Part shown: positions 20,799-29,233 of the stretch, one piece after another
Layout: every line of letters begins with the position of its first letter
How positions within the stretch are numbered: position 1 is the first letter of the stretch
DNA from: CAYQXJ01 sp964421565
GTDB taxonomy: Bacteria > Planctomycetota > Brocadiia > SM23-32
DNA length: 64,000 nt
Direction: 5' to 3'
Assembly (NCBI GenBank): GCA_964421565.1
Contig: CAYQXJ010000001.1
Location: 310,001-374,000 of the forward strand
Position numbers and translations under genes: made by a program
The notes under the pieces: model-generated
What the model was told of the DNA's origin: nothing
What the model saw: only the letters and a program-made list of their open reading frames with translations
The model's database searches: none

Positions 20799-21596
20799 AT
20801 GACTACTTGCGATCCCTACGGCCCGGTCGCACCGCGAATCTATGACCTGATCGTGCACGGCGAGACGGGCGCCGAGGCCGGCGTGGAAGAGATGGAGTTT
20901 CTGCACTGGGCGTTCGCCGAGAGGGCACGTCGGCCGGTGTGCGACATCCTGGACGCGGGGTGTGGCACCGGGTTTTACCTGGTGCCGCTGGCGCGCGAAG
21001 GGTGCCGCCTCACGGGGCTCGACGTCAGCCCGGGCATGCTGGCCGAGTGCGAGCGGAAGCTCGCCGAAGCCGAACTTTCCGCAGCCGTGCGGCTCGGAGC
21101 GATGGAACAGATAGAGCAGGTGTGTGCGTTCGATGCCGTGCTCTGCCTCGGCGATGCGCTCTGCTACCTGCTCGAGACGGACCGCATACTCGACGCCCTG
21201 AGGCGCTTTCGGCGGGCTCTGCGGGTCGGTGGGCTGCTGGTAATCGAGAACGACAACCTGCTGAGCCCCGAATGGCAGGCGCTCGACGGTCCCGTGCGCG
21301 CCACCGTCAGGGAGAGTGGGCTCAAAGTCGACTGGCAGACGGAACACCGTTACGAGGACTTCACCTCGCACTACATCATCGAGGATCGCGGCACGATCAC
21401 CAGCGACAGCCGGACGCACCGGTTCCACACGGTCGAGAAGCTGCGGGCGATGACGGCGGGCGAGGTGCTCTGTTACCTCGACCGCGCCGGCTTCGTCGAG
21501 GCGCGGGCATACCCGGGCTTCTGCCGGGACCGGCGGCGCGAGACGAGCAGCGAACAGATAGTTTTCACCGCGGTTGCTGCGCAAGCAGGCGCCTGA
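20799..21596 (+). CDS. Class I SAM-dependent methyltransferase
   Basis: A 265-residue methyltransferase. Motif I is ILDAGCGTGFYLVPLA, followed by LTGLDVSPGMLAECERKL and AVLCLGDALCYLLE. The C-terminal half has the beta-sheet pattern of small-molecule methyltransferases (HRYEDFTSHYIIEDRGTI). No specific substrate is suggested. It is 16 nt downstream of the dehydrogenase gene and probably in the same operon with the following acetyltransferase genes. Confidence 0.85.
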   Translation: MTTCDPYGPVAPRIYDLIVHGETGAEAGVEEMEFLHWAFAERARRPVCDILDAGCGTGFYLVPLAREGCRLTGLDVSPGMLAECERKLAEAELSAAVRLGAMEQIEQVCAFDAVLCLGDALCYLLETDRILDALRRFRRALRVGGLLVIENDNLLSPEWQALDGPVRATVRESGLKVDWQTEHRYEDFTSHYIIEDRGTITSDSRTHRFHTVEKLRAMTAGEVLCYLDRAGFVEARAYPGFCRDRRRETSSEQIVFTAVAAQAGA

Positions 21597-21614
21597 TGCA
21601 AGGGAGGCACGGCT

Positions 21615-22106
21615 GTGGGAGAACTGCTCTTGCGGGATGCGGAACCGGCTGACGCCGACGCTATGGTCGCCATTGCGCTGGCGGCCTGGGAACCGTACTT
21701 CGCCTGGCTGCGAGAGAGGATGGGCGGAGCGATGTTTGAATGCTTCCACCCCGACTGGCGCGCCGAGAAGCGACGGCACGTGACGGACCCGCTCGCCGCC
21801 GACAGGCCCGGGGAAGCCATCGTGGCCGAGAGGGACGGCGAAGTGGTCGGCTTCGTCTGCCACTATGCCAGAGCGGAAGCAGGTTGGGCAGAGATCAGCA
21901 ACAACGCCGTGCGGCCCGACTGTCAGGGGCAGGGCATCGGGCCGCCAATGTACGAGGAAGCCATCTCGCGCATGCGACGGATGGGGCTGCGACACGTGCG
22001 CGTGGACACCGGCGGTGACGAGTTCCACGCCCGGGCGCGCCGCGCTTACGAGAAGTGCGGGTTCACCGTGCCCGTCCCGGGCGTCACCTACCACCGTGCC
22101 CTCTGA
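21615..22106 (+). CDS. GNAT family N-acetyltransferase
   Basis: A 163-residue acetyl-CoA-dependent acetyltransferase with the central EVVGFVCHY strand, the acetyl-CoA loop NNAVRPDCQGQGIGPPMYEEAI, and the C-terminal RARRAYEKCGF. The start is GTG at 21615, with AAGGGAGG seven nt upstream. The target is unknown. It is followed 20 nt later by a second, larger acetyltransferase gene. Confidence 0.85.
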   Translation: MGELLLRDAEPADADAMVAIALAAWEPYFAWLRERMGGAMFECFHPDWRAEKRRHVTDPLAADRPGEAIVAERDGEVVGFVCHYARAEAGWAEISNNAVRPDCQGQGIGPPMYEEAISRMRRMGLRHVRVDTGGDEFHARARRAYEKCGFTVPVPGVTYHRAL

Positions 22107-22126
22107 GAATCAGCACGGAGAAGATC

Positions 22127-23023
22127 ATGGACATCGTCCCCTACGAGACAGACCTCGCGGCAGAGGTCAGCCGGCTGTACAACCGGGCCGTGGCGGACCT
22201 GCCGCACTGCTACCCGAGCGATGCAGAGAGGGTGGCTGCCGTGGTGGCACGGCAGCAGCCGGCCGCCCCCGGCCATGTGCCGGAGAGCCCGAGGGCCTTC
22301 GTGGCGTGCGAAGGCGACGAAACCGTGGGCTTCGTGGACGCTGCCCTCGGACGGCCGGAATCCTGGGGCGAGGGGCCGCAGGGCGTCATCCGCTTCCTCT
22401 ACTATCTGCCCGGCCATCGGGCTGCCGGACGGGCACTGTTGGTCGCAGCCGAAGAGCACGTGCGCCGCTTCGGTGTGGAACGGATACAGGCATTCCCCCA
22501 GGAGTACCGCTACCCCTTCTACCATCTGCACGCCGCTTACCTCTCCGATCGCCTTGGCCACGTGGAGGGGCTGCTCGGCATGAACGGCTATCAGCGCGTT
22601 CGCGGCGAGGTGATCCTGGACTGGCCCGACTTCGAGCCCTCGGTGCCCCGTGTGCCCGATGCGGACGCGGACGTTGGCGTGTCTCTGCCGCAGGGCAACG
22701 GGCGCTTGCCCGGAGTTAAGGTTCAGGCGACCTTGAACGGCTCCGACGTGGGCGAGTGCGTCTGCATCTCTTGCGGAGAGCACGCGGCGGACCGACCGGC
22801 GCAGGAATGGCTCGAGGTGGTCGGGCTCGGCGTGAACGATAGCCTGCAGGCCCGGGGGTGGGGGCGCTACCTGTTGCTGCGGGCCTTGCAGGAGGCCCGT
22901 CAGGCCGGCTACCGCAACGCGGCCATAAGCACGTGGTGGGGTAACGACCGAGCCCTGCTGTTTTACAGCAACTACGGGTTCCGCGTTGTAGACTGGACGT
23001 ACGGCTGGGGCCGCGAGCTATGA
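22127..23023 (+). CDS. Tandem-domain GNAT acetyltransferase
   Basis: A 298-residue protein with two acetyltransferase-like halves. The N-terminal half has FVACEGDETVGFVDAAL and a divergent cofactor loop (LPGHRAAGRALLVAAEEH). The C-terminal half has the stronger site, VNDSLQARGWGRYLLLRALQEA, and ends in LFYSNYGFRVVD. ATG 22127 follows GGAG at 22117-22120. Double-GNAT proteins often keep one active and one degenerate half, as here. Its substrate is unknown. Confidence 0.82.
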   Translation: MDIVPYETDLAAEVSRLYNRAVADLPHCYPSDAERVAAVVARQQPAAPGHVPESPRAFVACEGDETVGFVDAALGRPESWGEGPQGVIRFLYYLPGHRAAGRALLVAAEEHVRRFGVERIQAFPQEYRYPFYHLHAAYLSDRLGHVEGLLGMNGYQRVRGEVILDWPDFEPSVPRVPDADADVGVSLPQGNGRLPGVKVQATLNGSDVGECVCISCGEHAADRPAQEWLEVVGLGVNDSLQARGWGRYLLLRALQEARQAGYRNAAISTWWGNDRALLFYSNYGFRVVDWTYGWGREL

Positions 23024-23031
23024 CAACTGTC

Positions 23032-23052
23032 AAGGGCGCTCAGCGCGCCCTT
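23032..23052 (+). terminator. Hairpin after the GNAT operon
   Basis: A perfect 8-bp stem AAGGGCGC/GCGCCCTT with a 5-nt loop begins 9 nt after the acetyltransferase stop. It ends in TT but no longer T-run. A likely terminator for the 19.7-23.0 kb operon. Confidence 0.5.
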
Positions 23053-23115
23053 CCATCCAGCATCGTGCGCGGGGCATTCGCTGTCACTCAGGTGCCCCTC
23101 AGGCGGAGTTAGGGC

Positions 23116-24333
23116 ATGTCTTCCAGCAAGCACGGACCGACCGATTACCGCGCCGCCGTCCGGCAAGCTGTTCTGGACGAGCAGAACTTCCAGGGCCTGA
23201 CGTTCAGCCAGCCGAGAGGAGGGCTGGCCGATGGATGGGTCAGGGTTCGGGTGCGCCCGGTGGAGATTCAGGGCGAACGGCGCCTGCAGTTCAACTACTT
23301 CACGCCGACCCAGTGCATCACCAAGAATTACAGTGGCCAGGAACTGCGCCGCAAACTGGAGGAGGCGTTGCGCCTGCCCTTCCGCCAGATCCACGTGCAG
23401 TCGCTGGCGGGTGACCTGCACGTGCGTGTGTCCTCGTCCGGCAGAGCAAGCCTGAAGCGAGGCAAACCGTCCCGCCCGGGTGAGAAGCCTGACCTGAGCC
23501 ACGATCGCCGCAAGGAGCACGAACTGGCCCTCGACGAGCCGAACACGTTTCTGCGGGCGGTCGGTATCGCCGGCGACGACGGCCGCGTGCTGCCCACCAT
23601 GCAAGGCAAGTTCCGACAGGTCAACGAGTTTCTGCGGGTGATCCGTCAGACTGTGGTCGACAGCGACTGGGCCCGGGACGGCGTGAACATCGTCGATTGC
23701 GGCTGCGGCAAGGCTTACCTGACCTTCGCCGCATACCACTATCTGTCAGAGCGACACGGAGTGCCGACCAGGATCGTCGGCATCGACGTGGACGAGGGCC
23801 TTATCAGGCAGGTGGAGGCGCTCCGGGACGGTCTGGGCTGGGCGGACCTCGAGTTCCGCGTCGCGCGCATAATGAGTTTCGAGCCCGAACCCCGGCCCAA
23901 CGTTGTGCTCAGCCTCCACGCCTGCGATACGGCCACTGACGAGGCGCTCGCGCGCGGGGTAGAGTGGGGCAGTCGCGTGATACTGGCCGCGCCGTGCTGC
24001 CAGCACGAGCTGCACCACGCGCTGAAAGCGCCGGCCTTCCGGCCTGTGACCCGGCAAGGGATACTACGGGAGCGGCTCGCCGACATCCTCACCGACGCCT
24101 TCCGGGCAGTGGCGCTGCGCATCATGGGCTACCGCACCAGCGTGATCGAGTTCGTCGACCCCGAGGCGACGGCCAAGAACCTGATGATTCGTGCCGAGGG
24201 AGGGCTGCGGCCGTGGCACGGGCCGTCCATGCGCGAATACCGCGAGCTGGCGGAGTTCTGGGACGTTGAGCCCACCATCGGGCGGTTGCTCGGCGAGCAG
24301 TTCCAGCGGCGCGTGGAGTCCCTCAGCCCTTGA
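23116..24333 (+). CDS. SAM-dependent methyltransferase with PF13679-like domain
   Basis: A 405-residue protein. Residues 1-150 form a basic domain of unknown role (QFNYFTPTQCITKNYSG, HVRVSSSGRASLKRGKPS). The C-terminal catalytic half starts at about 190 with IVDCGCGKAYLTFAAYHYL, then VGIDVDEGLIRQVE, LSLHACDTATDEAL and APCCQHELH. The last signature, xPCCxH after the HACDTATD segment, is typical of the Methyltransf_32 (PF13679) group, which includes human METTL25 and GSTCD relatives. RNA is a reasonable guess for the substrate given the basic N-terminus, but this is inference. It overlaps the next gene's 3' end by 11 nt. Confidence 0.8.
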   Translation: MSSSKHGPTDYRAAVRQAVLDEQNFQGLTFSQPRGGLADGWVRVRVRPVEIQGERRLQFNYFTPTQCITKNYSGQELRRKLEEALRLPFRQIHVQSLAGDLHVRVSSSGRASLKRGKPSRPGEKPDLSHDRRKEHELALDEPNTFLRAVGIAGDDGRVLPTMQGKFRQVNEFLRVIRQTVVDSDWARDGVNIVDCGCGKAYLTFAAYHYLSERHGVPTRIVGIDVDEGLIRQVEALRDGLGWADLEFRVARIMSFEPEPRPNVVLSLHACDTATDEALARGVEWGSRVILAAPCCQHELHHALKAPAFRPVTRQGILRERLADILTDAFRAVALRIMGYRTSVIEFVDPEATAKNLMIRAEGGLRPWHGPSMREYRELAEFWDVEPTIGRLLGEQFQRRVESLSP

Positions 24334-24730
24334 GGGCCTCCAGCAGCCCGGCGAAGGTCGTGCATGGGATGCCGAGCTTGCGGACGTGTTCGAAGGTCAA
24401 CTCGAGCATGCTTATCCGCGGATCGAAGCGTCCGAGCGACCAGGGGTGCCAGATGAGCAAGACGTGGGGATAGCCCTGCGCCAGCGCTTCGTCGATGAAG
24501 ACGCGATGGACGGCAAATTCCTCATGCGGGATGGAGACGAAGCTGGGCGGTACGGCGTCGGGCAGGCCCGTGGGCCAGAGCAGCATGCGCTTCTGCGGGA
24601 AGTGAGTGTTGTTCTTTAGTATGTTCTCGTGCCAGCCGTGGCAGGGCAGTTCCCATAGCTCGGGGAAGCCATCCGGGAAGCCGCACGCCGGGCGCAGGCC
24701 GAGGCACTGCCGCCCGAAGACCTGCTGCAC
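24323..24730 (-). pseudogene. Polysaccharide deacetylase, C-terminal remnant
   Basis: Only about 135 residues remain, resembling the C-terminal part of a NodB-type polysaccharide deacetylase (LWELPCHGWHENILKNN, then VHVLLIWHPWSLGRFD-like text, LTFEHVRKLGIPCTTFAGLL). The catalytic N-terminal half with the metal-binding Asp and His motifs is missing. In frame, a stop lies at 24749-24751, and the promoter of the divergent IMP cyclohydrolase gene occupies the space where the 5' half should be. A GTG at 24730 could still start a short protein. A decayed gene is the simplest reading. Confidence 0.55.
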
Positions 24731-24754
24731 CAGCGCCGTGCCGCGCGGTCACGC

Positions 24755-24783
24755 TTGGCCGTTGCCGCTGCTATGCCTATAAT
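24755..24783 (+). promoter_or_regulatory. Predicted promoter for the IMP cyclohydrolase-like gene
   Basis: TTGGCC (24755-24760), a 17-bp spacer and a perfect TATAAT (24778-24783), 50 nt before the ATG at 24834. Confidence 0.6.
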
Positions 24784-24833
24784 GCGGCGGCGGTCACCGG
24801 GGATTGCACGACAACCAGAGCAAGGAGGACGGA

Positions 24834-25559
24834 ATGGCATTCGAAGACATTGCGAAGCACAACATGGACCGACTCGCCGCAAACGCGTACCCTGGCCGGG
24901 GGATCGTGGTCGGGCTGACGCCCGATGGGCAGAACTACGCACAGGTCTACTGGATCATGGGTCGCAGCGAGAACAGCCGGAACCGGGTCTTCGTAGAGGC
25001 AGACGGCATCATCCGGACCGCCCCGTTCGACGAGTCGAAGGTCGAAGACCCATCGCTCATCATCTACAACTGCACCCGTGCCCACGCGCGCTTCCACGTG
25101 GTCTCCAACGGCGACCAGACGGACACCATCGCCGAAGCCATGTTGGCCGGCCGAACGTTCGAAGACGCACTTTTTACCCGAACCTTCGAGCCGGACGCGC
25201 CGAACTACACGCCCCGCATCGCGGGGATCGTGGACATGGACGACCCCTTTCACGCCTACAAGCTGGCCATCATCAAGGCCGTTGAGAACGAGGGCGACTA
25301 CTGCACTCGCCACGTGTTCAACTATGAGGCGGCGGTCCCCGGCATCGGCCACTGCGTGACTACCTACGCCGGCGATGGCGATCCCTTGCCCTCCTTCGAT
25401 GGCGAGCCCTGCATGCTGCCGCTGAGGGACGAGGTGGACCAGACGGCCGAGCTCTACTGGGACGCGCTGAACGAGGAGAACAAGGTGAGTCTGCTGGTGA
25501 AGCTGATCGACGTTGAGGGCGGCAGGACAGCCGTGCACGTTATCAACAAGAATGCATAG
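24834..25559 (+). CDS. IMP cyclohydrolase-like protein (PF07826, PurO type)
   Basis: A 241-residue protein resembling the archaeal IMP cyclohydrolase PurO, which closes the second purine ring (FAICAR to IMP). Matching segments are AYPGRGIVVGLTPDG, VYWIMGRSENSRNRVFV and the later SLIIYN. Archaeal PurO is nearer 200 residues; this form is longer at the C-terminus. Most bacteria use the PurH fusion instead, which is not in the window. ATG 24834 has AAGGAGG at 24822-24828. Its role as the actual IMP cyclohydrolase is likely but unproved, since bacterial PF07826 members are little studied. Confidence 0.78.
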   Translation: MAFEDIAKHNMDRLAANAYPGRGIVVGLTPDGQNYAQVYWIMGRSENSRNRVFVEADGIIRTAPFDESKVEDPSLIIYNCTRAHARFHVVSNGDQTDTIAEAMLAGRTFEDALFTRTFEPDAPNYTPRIAGIVDMDDPFHAYKLAIIKAVENEGDYCTRHVFNYEAAVPGIGHCVTTYAGDGDPLPSFDGEPCMLPLRDEVDQTAELYWDALNEENKVSLLVKLIDVEGGRTAVHVINKNA

Positions 25560-25578
25560 CTCTTCGGCGGAGGTCGCG

Positions 25579-27858
25579 ATGACGCGTAGCGTGATACCGT
25601 TCAACACGGGCTGGCTCTACTGCCCCGAGGATAGGGCAGAGTTCTGCGAGACGGAGTGCGATGAGTCGCCCTTTGAGCCCGTCTGCCTGCCGCACACGAA
25701 CGTCGAGCTTCCGTACCACAACTTCGACAACGGGCAGTACCAGTTCGTCTCTTGGTACCGGCGACGGTTCGCGGTGCCCGACTCTCTGCGGGGGCGCCGG
25801 CTGTTCCTCGACTTTGACGGCGTCATGATGGCCGCCGAGGTCTTCGTCAACGGACGGAGGCTTGCCGAACACAAGGGCGGATACGTGCCCTTCAGCGTCG
25901 ATATCACCGAGCACGTTGAGCCCAGGGCGCCGAACGTCGTGGCAGTGCGGGTCGACTCGCGCGAGCGCGGAGACATACCGCCCTGTGGCGGGGTTGTGGA
26001 CTACCTCACCTTCGGGGGCATCTACCGAGAGGTGCGCCTGCGCGCCGTTGGTGCGCTGCATGTCAATAATGTGTTCGCAAGGCCGGGCAATGTGCTGGAG
26101 GAGGCGAAACGGTTGGACGTGGACGTGACGCTGAGTAACGCCGGCAAGCAGGAGGCAGGCGGGCGCGTGAGCTGCGAATTGCTCGGCGCCGACGGTCAGG
26201 GCGTGGCCCGCGCCGAGACGGAAGCGGTGTCAGTTCCCGTCGGAGAGCAGGCCACTCTGACGGCGTGCTTCGAAGGGCTGACCGGGGTTAGGCTGTGGGA
26301 CATTGACAGCCCGACGCTCTACACCTTGCGCGTCAGCGTGCTGCGAGATGGTTGCGAGGCCGATTCCACGAGCGCCCGCGTCGGCTTTCGCGTGGCGGAG
26401 TTCACGGCTGGCGGGCCCTTTCTGCTGAACGGGCGCCCGGTGAATCTGCGCGGGCTGAACCGTCACCAGACCTTCCCCTATGTGGGCGGTGCGGCTCCCG
26501 CGCGACTGCAGCGGCGCGATGCCGAGATCCTGAGGCACGAACTGGGGCTGAACATCGTGCGCACCAGCCACTACCCGCAGTCGCCGCATTTCCTGCACCG
26601 TTGCGACGAGCTGGGCCTGCTGGTGTTCGAAGAGATTCCCGGCTGGCAACACATCGGTGACGCCGACTGGAAGGAGGTCAGCTACAACGATCTGCGGGGG
26701 ATGATCGTGCGCGACCGCAATCACCCCAGCATCGTGCTGTGGGGAGTACGCATTAACGAGAGTTGCGACGACTACGACTTCTACACCGAGACTAACCGCA
26801 TCGCCCACGAGCTCGACCCGACGCGACAGACCGGCGGCGTGCGCTGTTTCGAAGGCAGCGAACTGCTCGAAGACGTCTATACCATGAACGACTTCGCCCA
26901 CAGCGGGGGCGACTTCGTCATACGCGAACCCCGAGTGGTCACCAGGCTCGACTACGACGTGCCGTACATGGTGACCGAGTTCAACGGCCACATGTACCCT
27001 AGCAAGCGTTTCGACAACGAGGAGCGGCTTGCGGAGCACGTTCGGCGGCACGCCCGGGTGCACGATGCGATCGCCGGCAACGACGCCATCGCGGGGGGCA
27101 TCGGCTGGTGCGCCTTCGACTACAACACGCACATGGAGTTCGGCAGCGGCGACCGCATATGTTACCACGGCGTGAGCGACATCTTCCGCTTCCCCAAGTA
27201 CGCCGCATGGCTGTATGAGAGCCAGATCGAGCCCGACGTGCGCCCCGTTTTGCGCGTTGCCAGCCGCTGGAAGCTGGGGGAGCGTTCGGGCGGCGGCGTG
27301 GCGCCGCTGATGGTGCTGTCAAACTGCGACCGCATCGAGGTCTACGTGGGAGATGAGAAGCGAGGGGAGTATGCGCCCGACCGCGAGCAGTTCCCCCACA
27401 TGCCGCATCCGCCCATCTTGTGCTCCGATCTTCGGGGCGGATGGGGCGGTGGCTGGCAGCGGCTGCGGGTGGTCGGCTACGTGGGCGACGTGCAGGTGGC
27501 GGAGCAGTGCGTGGCGCCGGACGGGGTGCCTGCACAGCTCGTGCTGCAGACCGACCACGCCGAACTTGTGGCCGACGGCGCGGACATGACCCGTGTAGCC
27601 TTCTGGGCCGCCGACCGCTACGGCAATGTGCTGCCCTATGCCGATGAGCCGGTCAGCCTGCACGTGGAGGGGCCGGCACGGCTCGTGGGGCAGAATCCGT
27701 TCCCCCTGGTCGGCGGTGTGGGCGCTCTGTTGCTGCGCGCCGGCCGGCAACAGGGGATGGCCACCGTCACCGCCAGCACCGCCCGTCTTTCGGCACAGAG
27801 GGCGACCGTCCGCCTGACAGCCTATGAGCAAGAGAAGGCAATAGCTCCGAACGGTTGA
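25579..27858 (+). CDS. Family 2 glycoside hydrolase (beta-galactosidase/glucuronidase type)
   Basis: A 759-residue retaining glycosidase. Domains in order are a jelly-roll sugar-binding domain (1-160, with GVMMAAEVFVNGRRL and YRRRF), an immunoglobulin-like domain, the TIM barrel (about 275-560) and C-terminal beta domains. The acid/base Glu394 follows Asn393 in RINESCDD, and the nucleophile is likely Glu467 in MVTEFNGH. NLRGLNRHQ and RDRNHPSIVLWG are GH2 signatures. There is no signal peptide, so it works inside the cell. ATG 25579 has GGAGG five nt upstream. It follows the IMP cyclohydrolase gene by 19 nt. The precise sugar is not determined. Confidence 0.92.
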   Translation: MTRSVIPFNTGWLYCPEDRAEFCETECDESPFEPVCLPHTNVELPYHNFDNGQYQFVSWYRRRFAVPDSLRGRRLFLDFDGVMMAAEVFVNGRRLAEHKGGYVPFSVDITEHVEPRAPNVVAVRVDSRERGDIPPCGGVVDYLTFGGIYREVRLRAVGALHVNNVFARPGNVLEEAKRLDVDVTLSNAGKQEAGGRVSCELLGADGQGVARAETEAVSVPVGEQATLTACFEGLTGVRLWDIDSPTLYTLRVSVLRDGCEADSTSARVGFRVAEFTAGGPFLLNGRPVNLRGLNRHQTFPYVGGAAPARLQRRDAEILRHELGLNIVRTSHYPQSPHFLHRCDELGLLVFEEIPGWQHIGDADWKEVSYNDLRGMIVRDRNHPSIVLWGVRINESCDDYDFYTETNRIAHELDPTRQTGGVRCFEGSELLEDVYTMNDFAHSGGDFVIREPRVVTRLDYDVPYMVTEFNGHMYPSKRFDNEERLAEHVRRHARVHDAIAGNDAIAGGIGWCAFDYNTHMEFGSGDRICYHGVSDIFRFPKYAAWLYESQIEPDVRPVLRVASRWKLGERSGGGVAPLMVLSNCDRIEVYVGDEKRGEYAPDREQFPHMPHPPILCSDLRGGWGGGWQRLRVVGYVGDVQVAEQCVAPDGVPAQLVLQTDHAELVADGADMTRVAFWAADRYGNVLPYADEPVSLHVEGPARLVGQNPFPLVGGVGALLLRAGRQQGMATVTASTARLSAQRATVRLTAYEQEKAIAPNG

Positions 27859-27869
27859 GACGAAGCGCC

Positions 27870-28499
27870 ATGGACGGCGAAGCCAGAAGGATGCTGACCG
27901 AGGCTGCGGCCGCCGTCCTTCGCGACGATGAAATGGCCCTGCTGCGGTTGCTGACCGAGTTCACCGACGAGCGCCTCGCAACGGCCGAGGAGGGCGTCCG
28001 GACGGCGGGCAGCGATTCCACCGATCGGCACCTGCACGCCTGCCTGCGTGAGTGCTGGGATGCATTGGACGGGCTGGGGCGCGAGGCCAACCTGATCATG
28101 GGCTGCCTCTTCCCCGAGGCGGGGCTCTATCCGCCGTTCGAGATGAGTCGGCAGTGCACCTTCTACATGGTGCGCAAACTGCTGCGCGAATGCGACACCA
28201 CGCGCGAGCGGCCGCTGGCCCGGCTGCTGTGGGATGAGACCCGCGATGAGCCCGCCTCTGCGTACCGCCTGCTCAGCTTTCTGCGCAACCTGAGCCTCTT
28301 CGTCCCGATTCGCGCCGAAGGCGGCCTGCTGCCCGGCGCGGACACGGTTCCCGAACCGATCCGGCCTGCCGTGAAACCTCAGGAAGTGGCGGCTTGCCCC
28401 GTGGACGAGGGCCTCTCGCAGATCGCTGGGTGGCTGGCGAAGCTGGTGGCGCAGAGCCGGCGTTTGATGGCGGCGGCCCTCTACCGGGCTAATCGATGA
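27870..28499 (+). CDS. Hypothetical protein, predicted mostly helical
   Basis: No family recognised. The 209 residues are rich in Ala, Leu, Arg and Glu and appear largely helical, with a conserved-looking centre GREANLIMGCLFPEAGLYPPFEMSR split by helices. There is no signal peptide or TM segment. It starts 12 nt after the GH2 stop, so it is probably in the same transcript. The ATG at 27870 lacks a clear Shine-Dalgarno. Codon use matches its neighbours. Its 3' end overlaps the convergent gatC by 11 nt. Confidence 0.65.
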   Translation: MDGEARRMLTEAAAAVLRDDEMALLRLLTEFTDERLATAEEGVRTAGSDSTDRHLHACLRECWDALDGLGREANLIMGCLFPEAGLYPPFEMSRQCTFYMVRKLLRECDTTRERPLARLLWDETRDEPASAYRLLSFLRNLSLFVPIRAEGGLLPGADTVPEPIRPAVKPQEVAACPVDEGLSQIAGWLAKLVAQSRRLMAAALYRANR

Positions 28500-28776
28500 T
28501 GCGCGGCACCTTAAAGAAGCCCTCCGCCTGCTCGGGCGCATTGCGCAGGGCTTCCTTGCGTGGGAGTGAGGAGCCCGTTCGGTCCTCTCTGGCGCGCTGG
28601 ACGCCCGCGATCCCGTGCACCATGGGCTCAACGTCCGAGGTGTCCAGCTCGTTCAGCTTGTCCATGTAGGCTACGATGTCGCTGAGCTGCTCTGCGAACT
28701 TCTCTTTCTCCGCAGGCGACAGGCGCAGCCGGGACAGGTGCGCCACGTGGTCGACCTGCTCGGGGGATATGCCCAC
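28489..28776 (-). CDS. gatC: Aspartyl/glutamyl-tRNA amidotransferase subunit C
   Basis: The small subunit of GatCAB, which amidates misacylated Glu-tRNA-Gln or Asp-tRNA-Asn. The 95-residue protein has the family pattern VDHVAHLSRLRLSPAEKEKFAEQL-type helix, then IVAYMDKLNELDTSDVEP. The start is probably GTG at 28776: it begins the domain directly and lies 12 nt past the rpmB stop, whereas the upstream in-frame ATG would overlap rpmB. gatA and gatB are not in the window. It is transcribed with rpmB. Confidence 0.9.
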   Translation of the reverse strand: MGISPEQVDHVAHLSRLRLSPAEKEKFAEQLSDIVAYMDKLNELDTSDVEPMVHGIAGVQRAREDRTGSSLPRKEALRNAPEQAEGFFKVPRIID

Positions 28777-28787
28777 CTCGTCGGTCC

Positions 28788-29021
28788 CTATCTTGGCGCC
28801 TTGGTTACTTTGCCGTTGCGGATGCACTTCGCGCAGACGGTCATGCGTCTGCGCGCGCCGTTAACGAGCACGCGCACGCGCTGGAGGTTCGGGCGGAACC
28901 GGCGCTTCGTCCGGCCGGTGGTCTTGATGCCGACGCCGCCGAGGTGCTTCGCCCGGCCGCGCCGCGCGTACTTGTAGCCCTTGGATGATCCGCGACCGCA
29001 AATCTCGCAAACCTTGGCCAT
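28788..29021 (-). CDS. rpmB: 50S ribosomal protein L28
   Basis: A 77-residue ribosomal protein. MAKVCEICGRGSSKG is the L28 N-terminus with a CxxC pair; a second pair (CAKC) near residue 65 suggests a zinc-binding C+ form. FRPNLQRVRVLVNGARRR is the characteristic central segment. It is the first gene of an rpmB-gatC unit driven by a strong promoter. Confidence 0.96.
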   Translation of the reverse strand: MAKVCEICGRGSSKGYKYARRGRAKHLGGVGIKTTGRTKRRFRPNLQRVRVLVNGARRRMTVCAKCIRNGKVTKAPR

Positions 29022-29066
29022 GGTTGCAGTCCTCGAATGGATGCTCTCGCTCAGGTGAGAGGACGC

Positions 29067-29095
29067 ATTATAGCCCTTCCGCTCAGACCTTTCAA
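29067..29095 (-). promoter_or_regulatory. Predicted strong promoter for rpmB-gatC
   Basis: On the minus strand TTGAAA (29095-29090), a 17-bp spacer and a perfect TATAAT (29072-29067), 46 nt before the rpmB ATG. Confidence 0.65.
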
Positions 29096-29107
29096 ACCTC
29101 CTGTGCG

Positions 29108-29126
29108 GCTTAACAGGTTGTTAAGC
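29108..29126. repeat. Short perfect inverted repeat between divergent promoters
   Basis: GCTTAAC, a 5-nt centre AGGTT, then GTTAAGC. It lies 13 bp upstream of the rpmB -35 box and 43 bp upstream of the permease -35 box. The AT-rich symmetric arms and position suggest a repressor or activator site. Which gene it would control is unknown. Confidence 0.45.
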
Positions 29127-29168
29127 TCCGTGGCGTTCATTGCTGATGCGACGCGAATGCCGGCTCAC

Positions 29169-29197
29169 TTGCCGCGAGGCCGACGTGTGGCTAAGCT
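29169..29197 (+). promoter_or_regulatory. Predicted promoter for the permease-propeller gene
   Basis: TTGCCG (29169-29174), a 17-bp spacer and TAAGCT (29192-29197), 37 nt before the ATG at 29234. Confidence 0.42.
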
Positions 29198-29233
29198 ATG
29201 AACGTGACCCGCCCTCTCGCATAGGCGCCAGGC

